64,000 nucleotides of DNA from Limnomonas spitsbergensis (lineage: Eukaryota; Chlorophyta; Chlorophyceae; Chlamydomonadales): positions 2,541,501 to 2,605,500 of the forward strand of contig JAYJMM010000118.1 of the NCBI GenBank assembly GCA_037349105.1, read 5' to 3'. The translations under genes were made by a program, and so were the position numbers. Position 1 is the first letter of the stretch; every line of letters begins with the position of its first letter. Shown one piece after another: positions 12,891 to 24,274 of this stretch. The notes under the pieces were generated by a model. It was given only the letters and a program-made list of their open reading frames with translations. It was not told the DNA's origin and searched no databases.

Positions 12891-15119
12891 TGGGTAGCCC
12901 CACCGATATTTATTCCAAGACGTCCTGTGCAAAATATGGCACATCAGAGTGCAGCAAGATCACAACATTTTTTCGTTAGGAAGGAAGGAAAGCCTTTCAG
13001 CGCATGAAATAGTACAAAAATCGCGGGTCCAAGGACGATGTCGACCTGCAATGGTGCGATATTTTAATATACGCCAGGTGTCGAAATGCGTGACTAACCC
13101 AGACGCCACATAAAAAATACCGTCCTGGGCCCTCTCTTTATGCTCCTGTTATTATTCCTCTACATCTCTGACAATCTTCACCGTGACACTTTTTTTTACG
13201 AGTACCACGACCATGTATATCTGTGATTGTTTTTACTATTATGGTATGTTTTGAACCCCGAGGAGTGTTCGTATAGTTTCCTCCAAGGCTGGGTGCGCGC
13301 CCAATTGCGCGGCTGCCCACAGATAGACCCCACAACATAGCTCATCTAAATTGACTGAGTGGGCTGTTCTCAGTGCATACTTTATTAATGCATGCTTTTA
13401 GCCCTTCACGGATCTGAGAATATTAGACCTCATCCCGAGTAGGTTCTACATTTTGAACTTTATATTGCAGATGTGCCTGCTGAAGCCAGGCTAGACGTAC
13501 ATATGGGATTGAAGCAAAGGGTTCTGTTTGTCACATGCTTTACAAACTTTTACTGAGGCTTTGCCAAAAAAGCAAGGTCGGGTTAGTTGGGTAAATAAGG
13601 ACATAACAGGTTGTAGACTGCGAGAGTCTTTGTTAGTGTGCTGCTGCTTCTGCTGCCTGCTTTTGCTTGGTGGCAGCTTGCCATGTGGCTTGTGATAGAC
13701 CGTTACATTGGCCGATATGATTGTTTCTTGACCGATCTTGGTCCACATCAGTGTGAATCTGAGTGTGAATGGCATCCTTCCCCCAAATTGTAAATAATGT
13801 ACCGATTCTTCGGATGTCCACGGATGTTAGCTTACCTCTTTTCTGTCTGCCAGCCGGGATCCATCAAGCGAATTCAGGTATGAAGTCCGGGAGCAATATG
13901 AGCAGTTGCCGCTAACTAGCTTCAGTATGGAGGTTGAGAGTCTTGATTGATGCCGAGGGCAAGAATGGAGCAATAGGGTCAATCAAGTGACACATGTGGG
14001 CCCTACTCAAAGGGTCATGCTGCGTGGGTGCCCAACAATCCGATTGGGAGGAAAGGGGGGTCAAAGAATAACAATGGTACCGGTACTGGCAAAGTTGAGA
14101 AAAGGCACAGCAAAAAGGGCTGGTTGGGAAGGGAAGGCTGCTGATGTCCCTGTCCCTAAAATGCCCATGCCTTCGTATTTTCTACTACTTATAGCCGAGG
14201 GGGGGGCAGAAAAAAATTATGGACCCCATCCCCCCTACTTCTCCAAAACTCATCCGTTTTGACAGGGGAGTTGCACCTAAGGACTTTTAGGAGGGTATCT
14301 CGGCTTCAAGGAAAAAATCAAACGTTTTTTTAGAGCCTTGGCCCCCCCCTCCTAGTTTGGCATGCGTTGACCGGGTACTTAACGTTGACCGTTGACGATG
14401 CATAGGGGGTCGTTGGAAAGCCCTGGCCCTACCCTATGCAGTGAGATTTTCATATCATGCAGTTTTCTCGGGGCTGAGATGTTATTCGCAAAATAAGCTT
14501 TGTGAAATCTACGAATTCCTCATTGTTTGGCTCTTTGTACCTCAGTCACCGTTGGGCCAAAAAACATTTTAAGATCAGATATGGAAAGCTCTCGTCAAGC
14601 TCCATACCGTAGTTCTCGAGGATGGGGTGTTTTTAGTTGTTTTTGCCCCCCCTCGCTAAAAGCACCAAGAAAAGAGCATCACCATTGTCGTAGTTCGTTC
14701 AACGCGCAGTCAATATTCCTGGCTGAGTTTCCTACTTCTTCATGCCGACAACCGGAGGTAGTGTCCGCCCCAATCCCTGAAGCTTTGGTATTATCTTCCT
14801 GACTGTGTACCAAGCTGGCCAGTTGCCCAACGCACGAGGAGGTAGCGGAAGCATGCGACCTAAGCACCCAGCCGTTCAGATGATGGGCAGGGCAGCCAGC
14901 CTATATTTCCTGTTGGATTCTGGCACACTGCTGTCCAGCATTTGAACACCTAACCGGATCGGAAAAAAAGATTACAGAATGCCGAGCAGAAAGTTCGTAG
15001 GCAATGGCGTTAGGGGCACAGGTAAGCCACAACTTGGCAACCTTTGGTGGCGGTCGCGCTGAGCCGGCATAAGGCTTGGGCTACTGCTGCTATTCCACAG
15101 CCAGCTCACCAGTCCCGGC
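12891..15119. other. Intergenic, no supported gene
   Basis: AT-richer sequence with homopolymer runs. 14060-14660 has alternating G-run, C-run and A-run patches and short direct repeats (gttgacc near 14368 and 14386), but no gene. A TGTAA at about 13789 may serve a gene on the plus strand but is far from the RhoGAP stop. Confidence 0.4.
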
Positions 15120-15330
15120 TAGGTGTCCCAATCTTCTGACGTAGCAACCGAGGCAGAGGCCACTGAGTTTGCCGATCCTAATGTTTGTTTAAGGCTGCGA
15201 TTCGGAGCGGTCAGCAGCACAGCTGATAATAAAGGAAGGCACAGCGATCAGCAGCGTGGCACACGCAACTGCCAACGGTGCTGGGCTGAGGGACACGGCC
15301 AGCATGTAAATGACGTTACACCTCTGAGCC
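15120..15330 (+). mobile_element. LINE-like retrotransposon 3' fragment, copy A
   Basis: The plus strand encodes a diverged C-terminal piece of the same LINE ORF2 seen at 16.3-17.3 kb: LRLRFGAVSSTADNKGRHS followed by a zinc-knuckle start CQRCWAEGHGQHV. The frame runs into stops after about 70 residues. It is immediately followed by the left arm of the large inverted repeat, which appears to be LINE 3' tail sequence. Confidence 0.65.
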
Positions 15331-16257
15331 AGTTTCTTCTCTTCTCCCTTCTGATCAGTGGGGCGCCCTCGCGGCCAAGCAGGGGTGGGATACGCTTGCT
15401 GTTCTGGACTTTTCTTTTCTTAGAGGCTTTGTTGATGGCTAGTCTCTAGTGGAACTCAGGTGTTGGACTTGGTTCGCTTTGCCTTCACGGCCTCTCCTTT
15501 TCTTCCTTCCCCCTCTCTTCTATTTAGTTCCTTCTTTACTCCCTTCAGAACAGTTGGGCGCCCACGCGGCCGAGCTTTGAGCGGGCCCAGAGGTGTAACG
15601 TTATTGACCTCTGGGCCAGCATTTCTTTACCCCCTTTCCACATTTTTGCCCCTATTAGTCAATAACATTACACCTCTGGGCCCGCTCAAAGCTCGGCCGC
15701 GTGCCCCCTCTGCCCCTGTTAGTAAGGCGCCCACGCGGCCAAGCCATTTTGAGCAGGGCCCAGAGGTAAACGACGGTACACCTCTGGGCCCTGCTTAAAT
15801 AAACTCGGCCACGTCGGCAAACATTAAATCAGCTACGAAATCCAAGGAAGAACCAGGCCTGCCCAATCTCTCGCTCCCAGCCTCTCTTCAGGGCCCAGAG
15901 GTCCATGACGTTACAGGGCCCATGGATTTAACGTCATTGACCTGCACTTGTTGTTGCGCCGTCAGCACAGCTGACACTAGAGGACGGCACAGTCAATAAC
16001 GTTACACCTCTGGGCCCGCTCAAAGTTCGGCCGCGTGGGCGCCCAATTGTTCAGAAGGGAGTAAAGGAAGAGAGGGGGAAAGGAACAAAAGGAGAGGCCG
16101 GGAAGGCAAAGCAGATCAAGTCCGACACCTGAGTTCCACTAGAGACTAGCCCTCAATAAAGCCTCTAAGAAAAGAAAAGTCCAGGAAAGCAAGCGTATCC
16201 TACCCCTGCTTGGCCACGAGGGCGCTCCACTGATCAGAAGGGAGAAGAGAAGAAACT
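15331..16257. repeat. Large inverted repeat of LINE 3'-tail sequence
   Basis: Left arm 15331-15608 and right arm 15992-16257 are inverted copies of each other, readable from agtttcttctcttctccctt at 15331 against its complement ending at 16257, and from the motif at 15549-15608 against its complement at 15992-16044. The 383-base spacer holds more inverted copies of the same terminal motif (15657-15703, 15726-15815) and a small LINE coding scrap near 15950-15990. Transcription through it would give long double-stranded RNA. Confidence 0.8.
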
Positions 16258-16329
16258 AAAAAGGGGGCAAACAACAACAACAACAAAAAAAGGGCCAAAA
16301 GAGAAGGCCGGAAAGGCCAACGACATCGG

Positions 16330-17535
16330 CCTCAGAAACCCTGGAGACTAACCCTCAATAATGCCCACAGCACAGTCCACAAAAGCAAGTGCGTACCACC
16401 CATGCTCAGCCTGGTACAACTGGTGGAAATTAGTGGCAGCGCCCGGAGGACCTGCCCACCCCTGCTCCCGAAACTGCTCCCTGACACTAGGGCACTGGAA
16501 GCACACATGCAGCGCATCCTCTACCTGCTCGCTATCCCCCCGTGCCCAACACCGCTGGCAGCAGCGTGCTTGTCGCCGCTGACCGTTGCGCCGTCCTCTG
16601 GTATCAGCAGTGCTGATCGCGCCAAGCCGCAGTCGCAAATTGGTGCGCACACAAGCACACTCCCTCTGACTAGTGCAGCTCTTGGCTTGCGCCAGCTCGG
16701 CACCCGCCGTGGACTGGAACCAGGCGCGGTAGGTCGCCGCAGATCTGTGCTCGGTGGTAGGGTCCCTGGGGTCCCCACCGCCGCTTGCGTCCAGCCGTGC
16801 TTGCTCGTAGGCTGCGTCAATGCGTGCCAACACCTCTGTGACGGGTACTAGGCGCTGTAGGGCAGCTGCTGCCTCGCGCAAGGTGGGGGTGGCTGCCCTC
16901 CGCTCCAGCTCCTCTAATGCACCCAGCAGATCAGAGCACCACGTGCGGCCGCCAGTGCCCTGGCTGATTGCAAGCTGCATATCTGCTGCCATGGCTTGAG
17001 CCATGACAGGGCTGTATTGCTGTGCCTCCGGTGCCACCGCTGCATTGTAGAAGCGGAGGATATGGGCCCACCAGTCTCGCTGTAGTGGTTGGAGCTGCAG
17101 CTCTCTCATGACTCCCCAACTGGCGGCTGATGCAGGTAGCCCCGCAGCCTGGCGTAGGTGCTGAAGCAAGCTGGACTGCATTTTGCTGGAGAGACATTGC
17201 CGCGGCCGAAGGTGGCTGGTGGCCCATACCACGTCGCTGTAGTTGGCCGCAGGCGCTGCGTACACAGCTGCCAGCCTGATGCGGATTGGAAGATGGCGCC
17301 TTAGGCCCACCTTGGCTGCCATGCGGCGAACATGTGCAGCGCGGCAGCCAAAGGCGCCTGTCTACCCTCCATGGCCCTCTTACATGCCGCCGCTTTCGTG
17401 CTGAGTGATGCCCAAGAACTTGAATTCTTGGGCACGCTTCAACACGGTACGGTCAGGGCCATAAACGCAAACATGGGCTGGCTGTCGGCGCTGCGCTGCT
17501 AGGCGGCTGCCAAACTCCGTCCATGATCTCTGTCT
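16330..17535 (-). mobile_element. LINE-like retrotransposon, 5'-truncated ORF2, copy B
   Basis: The long open frame 17322-16348 encodes about 324 residues: the end of a reverse-transcriptase thumb/connection region (RIRLAAVYAAPAANYSDVVWA), an Ala/Gln-rich middle, and a C-terminal zinc knuckle CQRCWARGDSEQVEDALHVC followed by FQCPSV, typical of LINE ORF2 C-termini. Upstream, in other frames (17475-17390), is the piece VCVYGP...EFKFLGITQHE, which matches the RT region before the thumb; at least two frameshifts separate it from the long frame. The catalytic RT palm and endonuclease are absent. The element is therefore a dead, 5'-truncated copy. Its 3' tail runs into the inverted repeat at 16257. 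Confidence 0.8.
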
Positions 17536-17800
17536 TACTGACAGCACAGTGGTCAGCAGCGTGACAGGCGGTGCTGCCTGCGATGTTGGGATAGGGGAGA
17601 TGGCGATCATGTGGAGGACGCGCTGCATGCTTGTTTTCAATGCCTCAGCGTGCAGGAGCAAGTTATAGAGCGGGGATGGGCAGGTCCTCCGAACGGTGCT
17701 AGAGACCTTAAGAGTTGTACCGGGGCAGGCTTGGTTGGGATGCCCTGGCCTTTGTGGACGACGTGGTAGATATCGTTGAGGCGTAGACATTTTCAGAGGT
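17536..17800 (+). mobile_element. LINE-like 3' fragment, copy D, head-to-head with copy B
   Basis: On the plus strand the sequence encodes CLRCWDRGDGDHVEDALHAC and FQCLSVQEQVIERGWAGPP, the same C-terminal zinc knuckle as copy B but in the opposite direction. The junction with copy B lies close to 17535. A 3' tail with the GCGCCCACGCGGCCGAGC motif follows at 17917-17970. A 180-residue minus-strand frame across this segment is partly an antisense reading of it. Confidence 0.7.
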
Positions 17801-18106
17801 TGGAACTTCCTTTGTATCTTGTTTTGTACCTTAACTTTCCCACTTTTTCCCTCCTTTCTTTTGTCCAGCCCCCTTCTGTGTTTCTTTCCATTTTCCCTCT
17901 CAACTCTTTGGTGAGCGCCCACGCGGCCGAGCCTTATTTGAGCAGGGCCTAGAGGTGTAACGTGATTGACTTGTTTTTGTGGACGCTGTTCTAGTCATTG
18001 TTGAGGGCTAGGTTCTAGAGGAGCGGACTTGTTTGCCTTTCAGGTCTTTCCATTGGTTTCTTCCCCCCCCCCTCTTACTTTAAGTTTCCTCTCTTCTCCC
18101 TTCTAA

Positions 18107-18216
18107 ACAGTTGGGCGCCCACACGACCGAGCCTTGTAGAGAAGGGCCCAGAGCTCAATGACATTACACCTCTGGGCCCTGCTCAAAAAGGCTCGGCCGC
18201 GTGGGCGCCCAACTGT
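18107..18216. repeat. Inverted pair of the LINE terminal motif
   Basis: cagttgggcgcccacacg at 18109 reads inward to gcgggcccaact-type complement ending near 18216, with the gggcccagag/ctctgggccc blocks between. Arms of about 45-50 bases with mismatches. Confidence 0.7.
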
Positions 18217-18429
18217 CTCGTTGGAAGAAAAGAAATTTAGGTGGGAAAGTAGGAGAAGAAAACAAAGGAAAGAACTACCCCTCCACCCCCCAAAGGAAAA
18301 GACAGCCCGAAGTAAACACTGCCCCTCTCAAGCCTTTTCCCCAAGAAGGCAAAGGAAAACAACAAAACTAGGCCTCAACAAAGCGAACGACGTCCTCAAC
18401 AAAAGTCAGAGCCTCCCATCCAAGCCTGC

Positions 18430-18900
18430 CCTGTTACAACAGTTGAAAGTCTGTGGCACCTTCCGGGGGGCCTGTCCAACCTCTCTCCCTAAGCCTCTCC
18501 TTCACGCTAGGGCACTGGAAGCAGACATGCAGCGCATCCTCCACATGCTCGCCATCTCCCCTTGCCCAACACTGTTGGCAGCACCGTCCGTCACGCTGCT
18601 GACTGCTGCGCCGTCCTCGAGTGTCAGCTGTGCTGACGGCGCCGAGCCGCAGCCTTCAGTTCGTGCGCACGTAAGCACACTCCCTTCGACTGGTGCGGCC
18701 CCTGGCCTGCGCCCGCCGTAGACTGAAACCAGGTGCTGTAGGCCGCCGTATTCCGGTGTTCAGTGGCAGGATCTCTGGGGTCCCCTCTGCCAGCTGCATC
18801 CAGCTGCGCCCGCTGGCATGCTGCATCACCTAGCGCCAGCACCTCTGGGACAGGTAGCAGCGGCTGTAGGTCAGTTGCTGTCTGAAGGGCCCAGAGGTGC
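18430..18900 (-). mobile_element. LINE-like 3' fragment, copy C
   Basis: The minus strand encodes LLPVPEVLALGDAACQRAQL and the GDPRDPATEHRNTAAYSTWF block matching copy B, then continues in other frames through the zinc-knuckle region (18640-18440). Several frameshifts are present. The 3' tail extends to about 18160 and carries the terminal motif. Confidence 0.72.
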
Positions 18901-18984
18901 ACGTCATTGACTGACACTGAAAAAGGCGTAGACTTTTTTTAAGGTTGGGACTTTTTGGAAAGCTTCTTTTCTTCCAACGAGACA

Positions 18985-19075
18985 GTTGGGCGCCCACGCG
19001 GCCGAGCCATTTTGAGCAGAGGTGTGACGTCATTAACTGAAAAAGGCGCGGCCACGTGGGTGCCCGACTGCCTGG
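18985..19075. repeat. Further inverted pair of the LINE terminal motif
   Basis: gttgggcgcccacgcggccg at 18987 is followed after the gaggtgtgacgtcattaact block by gcggccacgtgggtgcccga at 19047-19066. A single plus-oriented copy follows at 19331-19392. Confidence 0.65.
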
Positions 19076-19980
19076 TTGGGAGGAAAATAAACTACCGTAC
19101 AGGCTCAAGGGCAGAACGTGAAAATAACCATCCCAGAAGCCAAGTTAGTCTAAAGAATCCCCTCATGGCGGACTAATGGACCTCCAAACAGGATTACAGG
19201 TAGACCCATGTTTCAGTCTTTCAGAGCTGCTAGATTCATGACATTCATCAGTTGCATCGGTGTAAACTTTCTTTCTCCTTTGCCTTCCTCCCTTTTACCG
19301 TTCCCCTATTTACTTTCCTTCTCCCGAATTAACTGTTGGGCGCCCAAGCGGCCAAGCCTTTTCAGCAGGGCCCAGAGGTGAAACGTCACTGACTGGTACA
19401 TGAGAAGAAAACGGGCAAAATATGCCTGGATTGTCAAACAGCATCCATGATTGGTACTAGCAACACAAATTCCCGGCATAGCAGCATCCACGAGTCCTGG
19501 GTGTAGCAAAATGAGACAATAGTAGTGTGGAGAAAGCACTCCAGCAGACATCATACACGCGCTATTGCACATGAACGTGCTAGCCACTGATGTTGCTAGT
19601 ATCATGGTATCAGTTGCCCAGCAGGAATGGTAATGCAATATGATAAAAATGACAGACAACAGTGGCCAATATATTTAACATTCTCCAAAATAAAAGCATC
19701 AAATATTATAGCAGTGTACATGCACTGCATGCTCATGTAGCAATAGCACACATGCATCACAATAATTGAAGCCAATGCAACATTGATTGACTGGCAGCTT
19801 GGGCTGACTGGGGCGAGCCGCTTTAAGAGCTGCTTCAATAATGTTTATATCAGAGATCTCCAGCGAGAAAAGTGGCTTGGTCTGAAAGCAAGTCCCATGC
19901 ACACCCTGGCTTGGCGCCTGGCTGTAGGCGCTTCAGATGAAGTTTGAACAATCTTCTCTTGTAGATGAATGAAGACACTG

Positions 19981-20217
19981 AGCAGTCAATGATCGAAATC
20001 CCTTGTGGAAATAGCCTGCCCTTACTGGATTAAAAGACAGAGCAGTCAACGACGAAGGTATCCCTGTGAAACAGCCTGCCCTTACTAGATCAAAAGACAG
20101 AGCAGTCAGCGACGAAGGTATCCCTGTGAAACAGCCTGCCCTTACTAGATCATAAGACAGAGCAGTCAACGACGAAGGTATCCCTGTGAAACAGCCTGCC
20201 CTTACTAGATCAAGACA
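19981..20217. repeat. 60-bp tandem repeat, about four copies
   Basis: The unit starts agcagtcaacgacgaaggta and recurs with an exact 60-base period at 19981, 20041, 20101 and 20161. The middle copies are nearly identical and the first is more diverged. It lies just beyond the 3' end of the ARM-repeat gene. Confidence 0.95.
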
Positions 20218-20301
20218 CTGTCCTAGAACCAAGGGGCTGGAGCATCAACCAGAATACATACAGATTTGTTGCAATGTGACAGCTTTAGTCAGCACTGAAC
20301 A

Positions 20302-21344
20302 CTAGCATTCAGCGTCTGAATCTGTGGAGCTTGATGAGCCGCTGAAGCCGAGCCGCTCCAGCATCATCAATGCAGCCTGCTTCACCTCGAGTATGGTGCC
20401 TGATCTTGATATCAGCTGGACCAGTGAGGTGAATACTGCTGCACCATCAGGGGTGTTGCGGTCGGAGGCCTTGCGGGGCTCCACATCGGGAGCACTTGCT
20501 ACTTTGCAGAAAAGATCGATAGCACGGTGGTTGTCATAGAAACCTACCTCATTATCCAGCAGGCTGATTAAGGGGAGTATCGCGACAGCGTCTTCGATTT
20601 CTTGTCCAATGAAGCGAGTGACGTCCCCCGGGAAGGTCGGATCATTAGTGACCAAGCTGTCAAGAATCTCTGCTGCCTGCAACTGACCATCCGGCAGAAT
20701 TGAGTGGAGCAAGCGGACGAGGGGGGCAACTGCACCAGCCTTTAACATTTCTTTGCCCATCCGATCGCTGCCGATTGGATGACCATCAGCATCCTCCATG
20801 GTCAGGCATGCTAAGGGCTCAAGTGCCAACGCTGCCGCCTTCCGCGCCGGAAACGAATGGTCAGGGCCAAGCCGGCTGATTATGGGTGCGATGGCTTGCT
20901 CCACTTCCCTGAAGGTGGTGACAGCACAGGTGCCGCCCAGAATACCAATCACGCGGGTTAGTGCCCACAAGGCCTTCTCCTGCACCGCTGCTTCGTCGGA
21001 CTGAAGGAGCCTCACAAGGACACGGGTTGCAGCAGAAACCAGCTTGTTGTGCGTATCGTATTCGATGTCAAATTCGCGATCTATGACTTCTCCGAGACAG
21101 CCCAAGGCTGTTGCCACCTTCAGCTGCACAGCTGCAATGCCTTGGAAGGCGAATGTAGAGGGCTGCGAAGGATATTATGATCATCCTTGTCTAGGACAAA
21201 GATTATACTCCTTATACCGCCATATGTTGCCATGAACCTGCTGAGCTCCACCGCTGCCTGCTCCGGCAGCTCATCATCCGCGCTGTGATCTAGAAGAGCC
21301 ACCAGGTCGTAGGCGACGGCGACATCAGGAACATCCTCATCCAT
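20302..21344 (-). CDS. Armadillo/HEAT-like repeat protein
   Basis: ATG at 21344-21342, stop ending at 20302. The reading frame changes once near 21.2 kb. A 77-base intron (21217-21141; TATGGCG|GTATAAG to TTCCAAG|GC) restores an uninterrupted protein of about 321 residues; other nearby splice choices or a real frameshift are possible. The protein is made of helical repeats with Ala/Leu-rich motifs such as QLKVATALGCLGEV, AVQEKALWALTRVIG and AVAPLVRLLHSILPDGQLQA, which match armadillo/HEAT periodicity, and ends in a Ser/Asp-rich tail. Such proteins are usually binding scaffolds; the partner is unknown. No signal peptide or membrane segment is seen. Confidence 0.75.
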
Positions 21345-21900
21345 CGAGGCTGTGCTTCAATGAAGGTGGGAGAGCCAGAGCAGGATCCTCCTGTGAGGAA
21401 GTGAGGGGATATGTGTTGGGCCAATGGAGACGGACGGATTTATACTACGGAAGCTGCGGTGTGAGACTACTTTGACTGATGGATGCCGGAAGATTACGTG
21501 TGCAAATAACGGTAACAAAGCAATATTATTGCTGCACAAGTGCGCTTAGGCTTTTACTTGGATGGTGAGGCCATTTGGCCGAATAAATCCCATGCTATTT
21601 GCTTACTGGTAATTGCGGATACGAGGCCTTTGAAGGAGAGGTTACATTATTATTACCAAAATAATAATCTATCCTCTGACTCGAAAGCTGTGCTGAGAGG
21701 CTTCGATCTCAGCATCGCAGGCCACTAGTCAACATGATGAATTTTGTTCTCGTTCATCGCTCAGTTTCAAGTTGCATCCACCGGCCTTCATCTGCCTGGC
21801 TGTCATTTATATTCTTTGTCCCTCATCACATGCAGGCAGGCAGGCGTTCAAGATGAGAGTATCAGCGAGCTGTACCGCTCTTCCACTAATATTTGTAGTG

Positions 21901-24150
21901 CTAAGACCACCTAATCCTTTTCCTGTAGATAATTCCCACCTCCTGCGGGTGCACGGAATGCAGTTTCTTAAGACGGATCATTTGCAGGGTTGGCAGGTCG
22001 TTTAGGCGAGATAGCATGTCATCATCCAGCAGCTGCACCCAGCAGGGGGGAAGGGGGGGGAAGGAAGGTCAGTGCACAGTCTCAGTCCTGGCCTCAGTGA
22101 ACTCGATACCGCTATAATGCATTCAGTTTCAGAGTTCAGACGAGTGTCTGGCGATACGCAGGATCAGCAGGCTAGACACAATTAAGGACCTTGCATGCTT
22201 TCCCTACTACCTGTACATGGACAACTAGGCATGCATCACACTGTTCATTATATGGTTCTCCAGCTAAATCTCAGCTGCATCACAGGCAACGGCCATAGGA
22301 ACCTGAGTGGTGCAGAAAGCCTTGCCCAAGAGACCACCGGTAGACAGCCATTTAGTTGCTGTTCCCCATTATTTGGCCTAGCGGAATTGGCCCAGCCATC
22401 TTTCAGGGGTGGTCTGGAGCGCACTTCACTTATTAACACTGATGCATCTTGCAGCCTCTTAGGTGCAAGCTGCCCACATATTATCCACCTGTATCCCAGA
22501 ACTTGAGGAAAACAAGAAATACATGGACGTACTGAACTAAGCCATGCTTTTTAATTTCATTCCCATCTGTTCTAACAACAGGCAGCAGCAGGGCATATGG
22601 TAATTGGCGTTAAGTAACCTTCCTTACGATTGCTTGAGATCACGAAGGCAATGTCCGCTAGCTAATTTTTAAACACGAATCATGAATAGTCGGCCCAATA
22701 CAAAGGCTAAGAACTGTTCAACTTTACCAGCGGAAACACAGCTGCTTGTGCTGGTGTAATATGCACACACCTTGAGATTGTCTCTCTGCCTAAACCCCAG
22801 CTCCTTCCACAGCTTCAAGGCCGTCCCAGGGGTGATGCGCCTTCCTTCAAAGCATCCCGCGCAGATTTCGCCACCTCATTCGACACATCATCCCAGGAAA
22901 CAGCCGGGGCTACTGGCACCAGCTGCAATTACAGCAATCAATTGATAATTAGGCTTCGGATTATGTGCGCTCCAACTCGCCCCGGGCACTTGGCCCTGCA
23001 TGCCAGGAGCACCCCTGGGGGGAAAAGTGTGTGAGTGTCAATGAAGCAAAGCGGCATTGCTGAGTCTAGGCTGCTTAGTCAGCCACTTACCCCATGAGCC
23101 TCAGATCAACGGGCTAGCAGGTGAAGGCTGACAGAACAAACTTAAGCACAAGCCTTGATATGTCAACCTGCACTCAACCATGATGGCAAGGTACGGCACA
23201 TGCAAACCTGTATCATGCTACCTTAGGAGCACGATCTGGCTTAACCCATGCTATGCCGCACCGTATTTTGCTTCCTGACCCTTGACCTATGTCCTGCTAA
23301 CAGAGCACTGCCAGACAATACGGTGAGGACCCTCCGTGTAATGTGCATAGATAGCCTACTCCCTTCGCATGCAATTCTTAGCCAATGCCTTCAGTAAGCT
23401 ATGGTACCAAGCCCCTTCAGGATAAGCCTACGCTCTTTGACCCATGCTAGAAAAACTAGGATTTTACGGCAGTAATGATCAATAGAGAACGCGCACCTTC
23501 TGATACATTAATAGTAGGTTTTTGAGACGGGACATTTCCAGTGGCGGCACGTTGGATAAGAGGGACAACATGTCATCATCCATACACTGCGAACAACGGG
23601 GATCACACAGGGGTAGGCACAAGTGTCTCAAATCTAACCTCTCAATACAGTCCTCGTGGGAATAGTCACAAAGCTCATCAGTAGTTTACACTAGGGACAG
23701 GCTACTTGGCAGAGGGGTAATAACCTATAAGTCTTTTATATTATATATATTTATAAGTCTTTTTGACTCCTGAAAACATCAGCAGCCAGGTGTCTTGAAA
23801 CCTCAAGAAACTAGACCATAAAGCAAAGCCTAATATCGATGAATGGGCTTTCATTAACAAGTTGCTGAATTGTTGCGGAACCCATACCAGTATGCAAAGA
23901 GCATCCCCAGCCCTGATTCCTCCCAGTACTTTGTAGTAGCACAGACACTACTGCATTCAGGATGCAGTTCATTGGTGCATACCTTGACATCGCCCTGCTG
24001 CCTGAACCCCAGCCCCTCCCACAGCTTTAAGGCCATCCCAGGTGTGATGATGCCGCCTGCTCTGAGAGCGTTCCTCGCAGATTCCGTAACCTCCTTTGGG
24101 ACATCATCCCAGGAAGCTGCAAAGGCCACCTTGGCCACATGTACATCAGC
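21901..24150 (-). CDS. Unknown protein built from alternating exon modules A and B
   Basis: Four minus-strand exons with good splice sites: A2 24150-23983, B2 23586-23497, A3 22922-22771, B3 22032-21901 (stop TAG at 21903-21901). All acceptors are NGCAG and the internal exons are phase 0 at both ends except A3, which has lost one base. Module A (about 48-56 residues) has the core SWDDVPxEVxxSARxAL, a GGITP-type turn, ALKLWxxLGF and a charged end. Module B (about 30 residues) has MDDDMLSRLxxxPxLxMxRL. Both look helical and soluble. I do not recognise the family. The 5' end beyond 24150 is not fixed; an ATG at 24168 lies in the preceding intron-like sequence. A3 has a one-base deletion near 22838-22846, so the downstream part may be dead or that position may be a sequencing error. 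Confidence 0.5.
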
Positions 24151-24274
24151 CTGCAGCAGTACATACATACATCAGAATTCAGAATATATCAAGAGAGGAA
24201 ACAAAGCTGGCTACCTCAGCTTGCTGACTTTTGCGTACATATGATTAAGTAAGAGAGGTTTTACAAGCCCTTTA

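Noticed and set aside
16402..16851. 149-codon plus-strand open frame
   Set aside because: Antisense shadow of LINE copy B; the opposite strand carries the recognisable ORF2 C-terminus.
17380..17922. 180-codon minus-strand open frame
   Set aside because: A composite: its middle is antisense to LINE copy D and only its last 40 or so residues are the sense RT piece of copy B.
18158..18721. 187-codon plus-strand open frame
   Set aside because: Mostly antisense to LINE copy C and its tail; no family similarity of its own.
19981..20217. CRISPR-like array
   Set aside because: A uniform 60-base tandem repeat without distinct spacers, in eukaryotic DNA.
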